Shown here in pieces: positions 25,431 through 34,345 of a DNA stretch of 64,000 nt. The stretch comes from Pseudomonadales bacterium. GTDB lineage: Bacteria; Pseudomonadota; Gammaproteobacteria; Pseudomonadales; Azotimanducaceae. Where the stretch lies: positions 310,001-374,000 of the forward strand of contig JAEPOO010000001.1 of the NCBI GenBank assembly GCA_017642855.1, in the 5' to 3' direction. Numbering within the stretch: position 1 is the stretch's first letter; every line of letters begins with the position of its first letter. Both the position numbers and the translations under genes were made by a program. Under the pieces are notes generated by a model. It had not been told where the DNA came from, did no database searches, and was given only the letters and a program-made list of their open reading frames with translations.

Positions 25431-27619
25431 CAAAAACAACCAAATACTCTGTCTGCACAATTTGTGACATCGGTTGTCAGGTTCGAACACAAGCTGAAAA
25501 CGGTGAAGTAACTCGTGTTATTGCGCACGACAATCCGATGCTCGCGAAAAACATCTGTTTCAAGGGTGTCGCTGCACCCAGGATCCACAATCACAAAGAT
25601 CGTATTCGTAAACCGCTGAAACGTGTCGGTGAGCGTGGCGAAGATAAGTGGGAAGAAATCTCCTTCGAGCAGGCGATGGACGAGATCGCAGAGAAGCTGA
25701 AGAAGGTGGTTGAAGAATATGGCCCTGAGGCATTCGCGGTATCTACCTCCGGCTGGAACACTCAAACCACGCATGCTTTGGATCGACGGTTTATGAATCT
25801 ATTGGGATCGCCCAACTGGACCAGCGGCGTGTCGCTGTGTGCGGGTAACACCGCCGCGGTTAACAAGCTGACCTATGGTTGGTTCCCGATGGGAGACTTT
25901 GGTGCGACCAATTGTATTGTTCTGTTTGGTCATAATCCGAGGAAGCATTCCTGGACGCCTATCTACAACCAGATTAATGCCGCTCGTGAACGTGGCGCCA
26001 AAGTGATTGTTCTGGATCCGCGTGTCTCTGATCAGGCAGAAGTTGCGGACCTGCACCTGCGCCTGCGTGCCGGAACTGATGCAGCCATGTGTCTTGGCTG
26101 GTTAAAGGTGATTTTCGATGAGGAACTCTACGACAAAGAGTTCGTGAAGACCTGGTGCAATGGTTTTGAGGAACTCAAAGCCAGGGTGGATGAGTATCCG
26201 CTTGAGCGTGTTGAAGAGATCACGGGTGTTGACCGTGACCTGATCGCGGAAGCCGCACGTATGTATGCCAGTGCTGACGGCGCGATTATTCCCTGGACAC
26301 CGATCACGGATATGCAGATATCTTCGACATCTGCCATTCGATTGCACTCGATCCTGAGAGCTGTGACGGGCAACCTGGATGTCGTCGGTGGTGAGACGTT
26401 GGGTGGATTCAACCCAGACTATATCCCTGAGTCAGAAATCGGGTTGCACGAAGAACTGTCCCTGGCACAGAAAGCCAAACAGCTGGGTTATGAAGACCAC
26501 CCGGCGTATACCTATCGCGTTGCGGAGATGTTAAAGGAGCCCTGTGAAAAAGTCTGGGGTTATCCCTATGCGGATCAGGTTATGGGCTGTCATATGGCTA
26601 ATCCAACCAAGATATTCCGGGCGATGGCCAAGGGTGATCCGTATCCGGTCAAAGCGTTCTTTGTTTTGGGCAACAACGCGCTTATGAGTTATCCGAATCA
26701 GCAACAGATTCTGGATGGCATGATGAACCAGGATCTGATTGTCACTCATGAACTCTTTATGACACCGACAGCCATGCTCTCCGATTATGTGCTGCCGGGA
26801 GATGCTTTCTCGGAACGCAATCACATTGCAGACAGCTGGAGCTGGACTTCACGTCTGACCTTGTCGCAGAAGGTCGTAGAACCACCGGAAGAGGCCAGCA
26901 GTTCCTTCCAGTTCTGGACTGAGCTGGCGCGTCGTTTTGGTTTCGACCGTCATTTCCCCTGGGAGACGCTTGAAGATATGTTGGATTATCGACTGTCTCG
27001 TTCAGGCCGAACTTTTGCGGAGTTTGAGTCACAGGGATTTATGGAAATGCCAACGCCGGAGTTTCGTAAATATCGCAAAACCGGTTTTGCGACCCCATCC
27101 GGCAAGGTGGAGCTCTTTTCTTCAGTACTGGATGAGATGGGTTTCGATCCTCTGCCCTATCACCGTGAAGGCCCAGCGGTGAGTGAGGAGTACCCATACC
27201 TGGTGTTCACCGGCGTTCGAGAGGATCCATTCTTCCAGACCGGTCAGCGGAATATCAAAGAACTGCGTGATCGATGTCCTTTACCGAGTGTGTTTATTCA
27301 TCCGGAGGATGCTGCGAAAGAGGGTCTCGATAATGGCGGTTGGGTTGAGCTACAAACGGACCACGGCAAAGTCACGATGCAACTCTCCATTCAGGCGTCC
27401 ATGAAGCAAGGTCACCTCAGGGTGCCTCACGGTTGGTGGTACCCGGAGCTTCGTGGTCAAGAACATCTTTCCGGTGCGTTCCTGTCGAGTGATGCTGTGC
27501 TTTGCTCGGATGATGAAGGGTTAATTGATTATGAGCAGGGAATACCACATTTCAAGGGTTTCCCTGGCCGTGTAGTTGGGGTTGAAATGCCTGAGTCACT
27601 GGACCGTGAAGCGTCGTGA
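25427..27619 (+). CDS. Molybdopterin oxidoreductase, DMSO reductase superfamily
   Basis: A 730-aa molybdenum bis-MGD enzyme with an N-terminal [4Fe-4S] motif (CTICDIGC, then ICFKG). A likely Mo-ligand Cys lies in SGVSLCAGNT. Later motifs are VLDPRVSDQAEVADLHLRLRAG, VLGNNALMSYPN, and the C-terminal dinucleotide-binding domain (VFTGVREDPFFQTGQRN). There is no Tat signal, so it is a cytosolic enzyme. Cys as metal ligand fits the formate dehydrogenase/NasA/thiosulfate reductase branch. The substrate is unknown and there is no separate Fe-S or membrane subunit nearby. It is coupled to marR at its start and to a 55-aa ORF at its stop. Confidence 0.9.
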   Translation: MTKTTKYSVCTICDIGCQVRTQAENGEVTRVIAHDNPMLAKNICFKGVAAPRIHNHKDRIRKPLKRVGERGEDKWEEISFEQAMDEIAEKLKKVVEEYGPEAFAVSTSGWNTQTTHALDRRFMNLLGSPNWTSGVSLCAGNTAAVNKLTYGWFPMGDFGATNCIVLFGHNPRKHSWTPIYNQINAARERGAKVIVLDPRVSDQAEVADLHLRLRAGTDAAMCLGWLKVIFDEELYDKEFVKTWCNGFEELKARVDEYPLERVEEITGVDRDLIAEAARMYASADGAIIPWTPITDMQISSTSAIRLHSILRAVTGNLDVVGGETLGGFNPDYIPESEIGLHEELSLAQKAKQLGYEDHPAYTYRVAEMLKEPCEKVWGYPYADQVMGCHMANPTKIFRAMAKGDPYPVKAFFVLGNNALMSYPNQQQILDGMMNQDLIVTHELFMTPTAMLSDYVLPGDAFSERNHIADSWSWTSRLTLSQKVVEPPEEASSSFQFWTELARRFGFDRHFPWETLEDMLDYRLSRSGRTFAEFESQGFMEMPTPEFRKYRKTGFATPSGKVELFSSVLDEMGFDPLPYHREGPAVSEEYPYLVFTGVREDPFFQTGQRNIKELRDRCPLPSVFIHPEDAAKEGLDNGGWVELQTDHGKVTMQLSIQASMKQGHLRVPHGWWYPELRGQEHLSGAFLSSDAVLCSDDEGLIDYEQGIPHFKGFPGRVVGVEMPESLDREAS

Positions 27620-27783
27620 CCAAACGGACCGAGTTTCAGCACAGGAACGCCGAGTTCAAAGCGCGGATGATGACGCGAGTGGCTAACCGTCTCTTTTCGT
27701 TCAGAGAAGATGGCTTGGATGGTTTTCTGAAACGCCGGATGCTCAATCCCAAGCAACCGGCGAAATCAGCAAAGGAAGGTTAG
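27616..27783 (+). CDS. Small basic protein, 55 aa, coupled to molybdoenzyme
   Basis: GTG 27616 overlaps the molybdoenzyme stop (GTGA) and opens a 55-codon frame ending TAG 27781-27783. The product begins MTKRTEFQHR and ends KQPAKSAKEG. It is strongly basic, predicted helical and soluble. I recognise no domain. The four-base overlap is the same as used by other genes here, which argues that it is translated; a role as an assembly or partner factor for the molybdoenzyme is only inference. Its last four bases overlap the convergent acyl-CoA synthetase. Confidence 0.55.
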   Translation: MTKRTEFQHRNAEFKARMMTRVANRLFSFREDGLDGFLKRRMLNPKQPAKSAKEG

Positions 27784-29483
27784 ACGGCTTCTGCCAGATC
27801 CAGTGTGTCTCGCAGTTCTCGCTTAAGGAACTTGCCGTTGGCATTGCGGGGCAGGGGATCCTGACTGAACCAGATGTAGCGCGGCACCTTGTGCTTCGCC
27901 ATATGTTCCAGACAAAACGCTCGAATATCGTCGGCAGAAACTGAGCTACCTTCCGTCAGGTAGATAGACACGCCAACTTCTTCGCCCAAGCGATCATCTT
28001 CTACACCGAATACGGAGCATTCTGCGATGTCGTCCATTCGATGTAGGGTGGTTTCCACTTCGGAGCAATAGATGTTTTCACCCCCGCGCAGCACCATGTC
28101 TTTCACGCGGTCGACAATGAAAATGAACCCATCTTCGTCAATAGTGGCGACGTCACCTGTGTGTAGCCAGCCATCGGTAATGGTCTCGGCGGTCGCTTCT
28201 TCTCGGTTGATGTAACCTTTGATGACCGGTGCGCCGCGGACCCAGAGTTCACCTGCTTGACCCGAAGGTAGTGCGTTATCGCGGCCATCAACCACTTTAG
28301 CCTCGAACACGGGCATGGCAGGACCGCAGCTTGCAGGTTTGTCGATGAAGAAGTCGCCCGCGATCGAAGTGATGATACCGCAGGTCTCGGTCATGCCGTA
28401 GCCGGTGTTTGGTCGCGCCTCAACAGCGTCGTCAATTTTTTTGACGAGATCCGGTTGTAGCTGTGCGCCACCGCCACCCAATGTCAGAAGGGTTGACGTG
28501 TCGTACTGATCGAAGTCCGGATGGCTGATCACTTCACGTGCCATAACAGGGACGCCCGTCATGGAGGTGACTTTTTCAGCTTCTATCATCTTCAGCGCGT
28601 CGAGAGGATCCCATCGATACATAAAGGTCATCTTGCCGCCAGTCAATGTCGTGCCGTGAGCAACACAATTGTTGGCCGTCACGTGGAATAGAGGCGTTGT
28701 GACGAGCGCTGATCCGATAGGTGCATCCTCAGGATTCGGCGGTTCTTCGCCGTTTGCCAGGGCAGTGGCAAGTCCGGTCACCTGGCCTGCGAATGCCAAG
28801 TTCATGATGTTATGAACACAACCTCGCTGTGTCAGCTGAGCACCTTTTGGAAAACCGGTTGTGCCGGAAGTATAGAAGATGCATGCATCACTGTCCGGGT
28901 CGACATTGATGTCTGGCAGATCACCACCGGTTGCTTTGACGTCAGCATAGTCAACGACGTTGCCCACTGTGGCAGGCAGTCGAATGCCGACCACCTTGGT
29001 TTCCGCGAACTTTTCTCGAATGTTCTGGAATCGATTCAGGCGTTCCTGGTCAGCAAAGATAACTTTCGGCTGAGAATCGGAAAGTCCGTATTCTAGTTCG
29101 TCTTCGACCCACCAGGCGTTAACGCCAACCACGGTGATGCCCGTTGAGACACATGCCCAATAAATGAGCATCCATTCGGGGTAGTTCCTCGCCGCGATAG
29201 CGACTCGGTCACCTTGCTGCACACCTTGTGCGAACATCCAATTGGCGATCGATGCGACTTCCTGGTGTGCCTCGGCATAAGTCCAGCGGTCGTCCTGGTA
29301 GACCAGGTAATCTCTTTCTGCAAAAGCCGCAGATGCTTGCCACACTTCGCGCAGGCTGGGTGGCGCAGCTTTATAGATGCGCATGGGGTTGCCACGCACT
29401 TCCATCTCGCCAACTTCGAACGGCTGACCTTCGGCGGTCAGAACATTCCAAACCTGCTTGTAAGCGTCGTACATATCGACCAT
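27780..29483 (-). CDS. AMP-dependent acyl-CoA synthetase
   Basis: An ANL-superfamily ligase of 567 aa that activates a carboxylic acid as acyl-AMP then acyl-CoA. Seen: the P-loop YTSGTTGFPKGAQLT, GYGMTETCG, the hinge DRVKDMVLRGGENIYCSEVE and the catalytic Lys in NANGKFLKRELRD. The start is ATG 29483, preceded by GAGGGAG; the frame runs upstream but would cross the promoter region. It is divergent from a CaiB-type CoA transferase, so both probably act on the same class of acyl-CoA. The chain length or aromatic nature of the substrate is not predictable. Confidence 0.92.
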   Translation of the reverse strand: MVDMYDAYKQVWNVLTAEGQPFEVGEMEVRGNPMRIYKAAPPSLREVWQASAAFAERDYLVYQDDRWTYAEAHQEVASIANWMFAQGVQQGDRVAIAARNYPEWMLIYWACVSTGITVVGVNAWWVEDELEYGLSDSQPKVIFADQERLNRFQNIREKFAETKVVGIRLPATVGNVVDYADVKATGGDLPDINVDPDSDACIFYTSGTTGFPKGAQLTQRGCVHNIMNLAFAGQVTGLATALANGEEPPNPEDAPIGSALVTTPLFHVTANNCVAHGTTLTGGKMTFMYRWDPLDALKMIEAEKVTSMTGVPVMAREVISHPDFDQYDTSTLLTLGGGGAQLQPDLVKKIDDAVEARPNTGYGMTETCGIITSIAGDFFIDKPASCGPAMPVFEAKVVDGRDNALPSGQAGELWVRGAPVIKGYINREEATAETITDGWLHTGDVATIDEDGFIFIVDRVKDMVLRGGENIYCSEVETTLHRMDDIAECSVFGVEDDRLGEEVGVSIYLTEGSSVSADDIRAFCLEHMAKHKVPRYIWFSQDPLPRNANGKFLKRELRDTLDLAEAV

Positions 29484-29561
29484 CTGAGCTTGCTCCCTCA
29501 ATGCAAAGAAGCGGTAAGATAGGGATTCTGAAGGTCCGTTGCAAATCACGGAGGAAGTTTT

Positions 29562-30761
29562 GTGACCCATCTATTGGAAGAGATAAAGGTAGTTGATTTG
29601 GCAAGTTTCCTTGCCGGTCCCGGCGCTGCGACCCTGATGGCGGACTATGGTGCTGAGGTGATTAAAGTCGAGCCTCCGGGGGGCGACGGCTACCGAAGAC
29701 TTCACGGCCAATGGGAAACTGACTACAACTGGCAGCTCACCAGCAGGAATAAGCGAGGTATCAGTGTGGACATTCGAAAGCCTGAGGGACATGGCGTCCT
29801 GCTCAAGTTGCTCGAGGACACCGATGTGCTGGTGACAAACTTCCGTAACGACCAGCTGGAAAAATACGGTATCTCTTGGGCGTCCCTGCATGAAAAGTTC
29901 CCGAAACTGATTCTTGCGCAGCTGACTGGATATGGGAATGTGGGGCCTGACAAGTTGCGACGGGGTTACGACTCAACGGCTTTTTTCGCGCGCAGTGGCA
30001 TGATGCAGATGATGAAGCCCAAAGACAGCGCGCCGGTGTTTCCTCCCGGCGGTGTCGGAGATCATGCATCCGCCATGTCGCTCTTCGCTGGTGTGATGAT
30101 GGCCTTGTTCAAGCGTGAAAAAGAAGGCGAGGGGAGTTTTGTAGAAACCTCGTTGATCGCGAACGGTGCCTGGACCAATGGCATGCAGTTGCAGGGTGCC
30201 ATCAGCGGGTTTGACCTGGGAGAACTGTTGCAGAAAAGTACGCGAAGTCCTCTCGCCAGTGTCTACAAAACCCGTGATGATCGGTTCGTCATTCTGGTGT
30301 TCACAAATCCCAACAAAGAGTGGCCTGAGTTTGCCCAGGCTATGAAACACCCTGAATGGCTGGAAGAGGATCGATTTAAAGATGTTCGCAGCCTGCTTAA
30401 AAACCGTAACGATGCGCAAAAGGTTTTTGCCGATGCTTTCAGCACGATGACTCTGGAGGAGGTCAGCCTGTCGCTGGATGAGTACCACCTGACTTTTGGC
30501 GTCGTTGAAGGACTGACGGATGTTGTACACGATGCGCATCTTGTAGAAAACGGAGTACTGGTGAAAACGGAATCTTCGGACCCGGCCTTCGAATGGACCA
30601 TCGCCAATCCGATCAAGATTTCCGGTGAAGTATCAAAGAGTGTTGGAGATCCTCCTGGGTATGGGGAACACACGCGGCAGATATTAACTGCTCACGGTTT
30701 CTCAGAAGATGAGATCGCGACTTTAATTGATGTCGGGGCTGTCTTTGATCAAAAGGGCTGA
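29562..30761 (+). CDS. CaiB/BaiF family (type III) CoA transferase
   Basis: A 399-aa family III CoA transferase moving CoA between carboxylic acids. The N-terminal VVDLASFLAGPGAATLMADYG contains the family start, followed by EVIKVEPPGGDGYR. The catalytic Asp is expected after the TGYGNVGPDKLRRGYDSTAF region (GYDS). GTG 29562 has a GGAGG ribosome site about seven bases upstream. It is divergent from the acyl-CoA synthetase across a 78-base spacer. The donor and acceptor are unknown; a neighbouring MDR reductase on the opposite strand may share the pathway. Confidence 0.92.
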   Translation: MTHLLEEIKVVDLASFLAGPGAATLMADYGAEVIKVEPPGGDGYRRLHGQWETDYNWQLTSRNKRGISVDIRKPEGHGVLLKLLEDTDVLVTNFRNDQLEKYGISWASLHEKFPKLILAQLTGYGNVGPDKLRRGYDSTAFFARSGMMQMMKPKDSAPVFPPGGVGDHASAMSLFAGVMMALFKREKEGEGSFVETSLIANGAWTNGMQLQGAISGFDLGELLQKSTRSPLASVYKTRDDRFVILVFTNPNKEWPEFAQAMKHPEWLEEDRFKDVRSLLKNRNDAQKVFADAFSTMTLEEVSLSLDEYHLTFGVVEGLTDVVHDAHLVENGVLVKTESSDPAFEWTIANPIKISGEVSKSVGDPPGYGEHTRQILTAHGFSEDEIATLIDVGAVFDQKG

Positions 30762-30776
30762 AGCGCGAGCCTGAAG

Positions 30777-31784
30777 TCAGGGCTTGTACCCATTTGCGGT
30801 AACGACCACTTTTCCAACAACCTTTCTATCTACCAGCATGTTCATTGCATCGATGGCTTGCTCAAGCGGAAATGATGCGCAGATGTAAGGGTCGATGGAG
30901 CCTTCTGCGAGAAGCCGATAGATATCATCCCGAGTCTGCTTACCCAGTTCCGGGTCCCTTCGGCCGATCTCTCCGGCACGCACCCCGATAACGCTGATCT
31001 GTTTAATCAGGATGTGATTGACCGCAGCTTTGGGCCAGACGCCAGAAGTAAAGCCAATGGTCAGGATTCGGCCATTCCAGTTGATACAACGCATGCTCTC
31101 GTCGAAAACCGTGCCACCCACTGGATCATAAATGACGTCTGCACCGTTGCCATCAGTGAGTTGTTTTACCTTTTCCCGGAATCCACCGAGGCTGCCGTTC
31201 GCCTGTGTGTAGTTAATGATGTGGTCAGCACCACGTTTTTTAACGATGGCCAGCTTCTCGTCAGTGCCGCCAGTGGCGATCACTTTCGCACCCATAAACT
31301 TGCCGACATCGACGGCAGCAAGGCCTACGCCACCGGTAGCACCGTGTACCAGTAGTGTTTCGCCAGCCTGCAAGTGTCCGCGAATCTTTAGTGCAACATA
31401 TGCGGTGAGGTAGGCCGTGCTGTAGGAAGCGGCTTTTTCATACGGTACGCCCTCAGGAATGTGGCGCAGAACACCGGCGTCGGCATTGATCGCTTCTGCA
31501 AATCCGCCGTATCGGTTGCCGCCGCTGACCCTGTCTCCGGGTTTGAATTCTGTCACGTCATCAGCGACCGCGATAACATCCCCGGCAAACTCGCCACCGG
31601 GTGCGAACGGCAGGGGCGGTGCAAACTGATACTTGCCCTGGATCATCAGAATGTCTGGAAAGTTGACGGCGCAGGCCATGATCCGGACCTGGACCTCTCT
31701 GGGGCCGGGTTCAGGTAAGTCGACTTCATCCAGCGTCACCGTCGTAATGTCGTCAGCAATCTCGTGGCAACGTACCGTTTTCAT
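30777..31784 (-). CDS. NAD(P)H:quinone oxidoreductase-like MDR enzyme
   Basis: A zinc-free medium-chain dehydrogenase/reductase (335 aa), related to quinone oxidoreductases and enoyl reductases. Seen: PDILMIQGKYQFAPPLPFAPGGEFAG, the nucleotide motif VHGATGGVGLAAVDVGK and the C-terminal RKVVGKVVV. No catalytic zinc Cys set is present. It may reduce an enoyl-CoA or quinone. It is convergent with the CoA transferase (15-base gap) and divergent from the wax-ester synthase. A second, similar MDR gene lies at 42477-43457. Confidence 0.9.
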   Translation of the reverse strand: MKTVRCHEIADDITTVTLDEVDLPEPGPREVQVRIMACAVNFPDILMIQGKYQFAPPLPFAPGGEFAGDVIAVADDVTEFKPGDRVSGGNRYGGFAEAINADAGVLRHIPEGVPYEKAASYSTAYLTAYVALKIRGHLQAGETLLVHGATGGVGLAAVDVGKFMGAKVIATGGTDEKLAIVKKRGADHIINYTQANGSLGGFREKVKQLTDGNGADVIYDPVGGTVFDESMRCINWNGRILTIGFTSGVWPKAAVNHILIKQISVIGVRAGEIGRRDPELGKQTRDDIYRLLAEGSIDPYICASFPLEQAIDAMNMLVDRKVVGKVVVTANGYKP

Positions 31785-31868
31785 TTTTCCCGCCTCAATA
31801 AAAGCGACAACTTAGCATAATATTGATAACCTCAGCGCTAAATCACGCAGTCACGGGGAAGATGTCTA

Positions 31869-33293
31869 ATGGAACAGCTGACTGGCCAGGACGCGTCCTT
31901 CTTATACGTTGAAACACCCACCAGTCCGATGCACATCGGCGGTTTGATGATCTATGACCCGTCAACGGTGAACGGTGAAAAACAGCGCTTCAAAGATATT
32001 CTTGGGTTCGTCGAAGAGCGTTTGCACCTGGCTAAAACTTTTCGCCAGAAGCTGGTGGAAGTGCCATTTAATCTCGACCATCCTTATTGGATCGATGACA
32101 AAGATTTCGATCTCGAATTTCATGTTCGTCACATTCGCCTGCCTGAGCCTGGAGACTGGCGTCAGCTTTGTATCCAGGCTGCACGATTGCATTCCAGACC
32201 ACTGGATCTGACCAAACCACTTTGGGAATTTACGGTCATCGAAGGTCTGGATTCCGTGCCCGGTCTGCCCAAAGGATCTTATGCCATTGTTTCCAAGATT
32301 CATCATGCCTGTATTGATGGTGTGTCAGGTGCGGATATCACTGAGGTGATTCATTCGCTGGAACCCTATCCGGAGCCACCACCACCGCCGTCCCAGCCTT
32401 ACACGGGTGAAAGCGTGCCAAATCCAATGGAGCTGGTGACGAGGGCTCAACTTGCTAATCTGACACAGCCAATGCGGTTTGCTGAGGTGATGACCCGAGC
32501 CATGCCGGCCTTCTCGAGACTGCAGGCAGGTCTTTGGACTCGCGAGTTCGAAATGAATGCCGCCATTCCCAAGACGCGGTTTAGTCATAAGATCACGGCG
32601 CATCGTGTGGTTGATGGTCGAAACTTCGACCTGGCAGAGGTCCGAGCCATCAAGACCGCGGTTGAGGGGGCTACTGTGAACGATGTGATCGTCGCCGTCT
32701 GTGGCGGCGCTCTGCGTAAATACCTCGAATCCAAGGATGAGCTGCCAGCAGAATCTATGGTGGCCATGGCGCCGATTTCTGTCCGCCCCGCGGAGGGTCG
32801 AAAAACCATGGGTAATCAGGTGGCTGCGATGACGATCAAGATCGGCACTGACGTTGCCGATCCCGTGGAGCGTATCAGGGCGGTGCATGATAATGCGGCC
32901 GGCCAGAAGGCGATGACCAACGCGGTCGGCGCAAAGTTGATGACGGACTTCCAGCAGTTTATTCCGTCTACCACGGCTGCGATGGCTGCGCGACTGTATA
33001 CTCAGCTGGGACTTTCGGAATCCATGTCACCGCCGTTTAACTGTGTGATCTCCAATGTGCCGGGCCCGCAATTTCCCCTGTTCTCTGCGGGTGCCAGGCT
33101 GGTGACCCAGTTTGGTCTGGGGCCGCTGTATGACGGCATGGGAATTTTCTTCCCAGTATTCAGTTACAACGGTCATATCACGGTGTCTGTGAATGCGTGC
33201 CGGGAAATGATGCCTGACCCCGAGTTTTTCGGGCAGTGCATGCAAGACAGTTATAACGAGATTAAAGAGGCGACAATAGGGGAAGCAGCGTAG
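31869..33293 (+). CDS. Wax ester synthase/diacylglycerol acyltransferase (WS/DGAT)
   Basis: A bifunctional acyltransferase of 474 aa making wax esters and/or triacylglycerol from acyl-CoA, at the inner face of the membrane. The catalytic HHxxxDG is seen as HHACIDG at residues 145-151. Also present: PLWEF (about 118), NDVIVAVCGGALRKYL and NVPGPQFPLF. These are standard for the family. GGGGAAG lies eight bases upstream of ATG 31869. Its TAG overlaps the GTG of the next gene by one base. The gene implies storage-lipid formation, common in hydrocarbon-degrading marine bacteria. Confidence 0.95.
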   Translation: MEQLTGQDASFLYVETPTSPMHIGGLMIYDPSTVNGEKQRFKDILGFVEERLHLAKTFRQKLVEVPFNLDHPYWIDDKDFDLEFHVRHIRLPEPGDWRQLCIQAARLHSRPLDLTKPLWEFTVIEGLDSVPGLPKGSYAIVSKIHHACIDGVSGADITEVIHSLEPYPEPPPPPSQPYTGESVPNPMELVTRAQLANLTQPMRFAEVMTRAMPAFSRLQAGLWTREFEMNAAIPKTRFSHKITAHRVVDGRNFDLAEVRAIKTAVEGATVNDVIVAVCGGALRKYLESKDELPAESMVAMAPISVRPAEGRKTMGNQVAAMTIKIGTDVADPVERIRAVHDNAAGQKAMTNAVGAKLMTDFQQFIPSTTAAMAARLYTQLGLSESMSPPFNCVISNVPGPQFPLFSAGARLVTQFGLGPLYDGMGIFFPVFSYNGHITVSVNACREMMPDPEFFGQCMQDSYNEIKEATIGEAA

Positions 33294-34312
33294 TGGTAGA
33301 AGGTATTCACGAGGAGAACGTAACGCAGTGGCTCAGCGAACATGTGCCGAGTTTGACGCCCCCGTTGAATTTTTCACTGATTGCAGGCGGGCATTCGAAT
33401 CTCACCTTCCGTTGTGAAGACAGCGCAGGTAACGCCTATGTGCTTCGACGCCCACCGCTGGGTCACGTCTTGGAGTCAGCGCATGACATGGGGCGTGAGC
33501 ACAAAATCATTGATGCCTTGAAAGACTCGGATGTGCCAGTAGCGAAAAACTACGGTCTTTGCAAAGACAAATCGTTCAATGAAGCCGATTTTTATGTCAT
33601 GGAGTTCATCGATGGCATGGTGTTGAACGACTCGTTAACCGGCGCCCTGGTGCCTGAGACGGAAAGACCGACAATAGGTCGAGATGTCGTCGATATCCTC
33701 TGCAAGCTGCACGCGATTAACCCTGATGATGTGGGTCTTGGAGATCTTGGTCGAAAAGAAGCGTATCTGGATCGGCAGCTGAAGCGCTGGACCAAACAAT
33801 GGGAGGCATCGAAGACTCACGAGATTCCAGCAATGGAGGAAAGCTGCCGCCTTCTCATTGAACGTAAACCGGAACAAATCGGTGCTGCGATTGTCCATGG
33901 CGACTATCGCCTGGGTAACATGATTGTTGCTGACGGGCATGTTAAGGCGATCCTGGACTGGGAACTTTGCACTCTTGGAGATCCCATGGCTGATGTTGGT
34001 TACTGCCTGAATAACTGGGTCACCATAGATGAAGTTCCCGAGCCAGGGGAAGGGGATCAGTCACCGACGGCAGCAGGTGGGTTCATTACCCGTGATGAGT
34101 TCATCGATACTTATGCCAACACGACCGGACGAGATCTCTCTGGCATCAACTACTACCGGGCGTTTTCACATTGGCGACTGGCCGCTATCGGTCAGGGGGT
34201 GTACAAGCGTTATCTGGTCGGAGCGATGGGCGAAGATCGCGATGTGGATCTTGAACGCCAGAAAGCATCGGTTGCGCGCCGCGCCGAAGCGGCTCTAGAA
34301 CTTCTTAGCTGA
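33293..34312 (+). CDS. Phosphotransferase family protein, ACAD10/11-like
   Basis: A 339-aa aminoglycoside-phosphotransferase-fold kinase. The Brenner motif is VHGDYRLGNMIV, followed by the metal Asp in AILDWELCTLGDPMADVGY; the glycine-rich N-terminal loop is LIAGGHSNLTFR. Relatives (as in the ACAD10/11 N-terminal domain) phosphorylate 4-hydroxyacyl-CoAs so that they can enter beta-oxidation. It is coupled to the WS/DGAT gene by a one-base TAGTG overlap, linking storage-lipid and acyl-CoA catabolism. No acyl-CoA dehydrogenase gene is adjacent in this window. Confidence 0.88.
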   Translation: MVEGIHEENVTQWLSEHVPSLTPPLNFSLIAGGHSNLTFRCEDSAGNAYVLRRPPLGHVLESAHDMGREHKIIDALKDSDVPVAKNYGLCKDKSFNEADFYVMEFIDGMVLNDSLTGALVPETERPTIGRDVVDILCKLHAINPDDVGLGDLGRKEAYLDRQLKRWTKQWEASKTHEIPAMEESCRLLIERKPEQIGAAIVHGDYRLGNMIVADGHVKAILDWELCTLGDPMADVGYCLNNWVTIDEVPEPGEGDQSPTAAGGFITRDEFIDTYANTTGRDLSGINYYRAFSHWRLAAIGQGVYKRYLVGAMGEDRDVDLERQKASVARRAEAALELLS

Positions 34313-34345
34313 GGGCGCTTGAGCTGAAGGCTCGATAGCGAAAGA

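Noticed and set aside
32325..32888. 187-codon minus-strand open frame
   Set aside because: Antisense to the WS/DGAT gene with its HHxxxDG motif.
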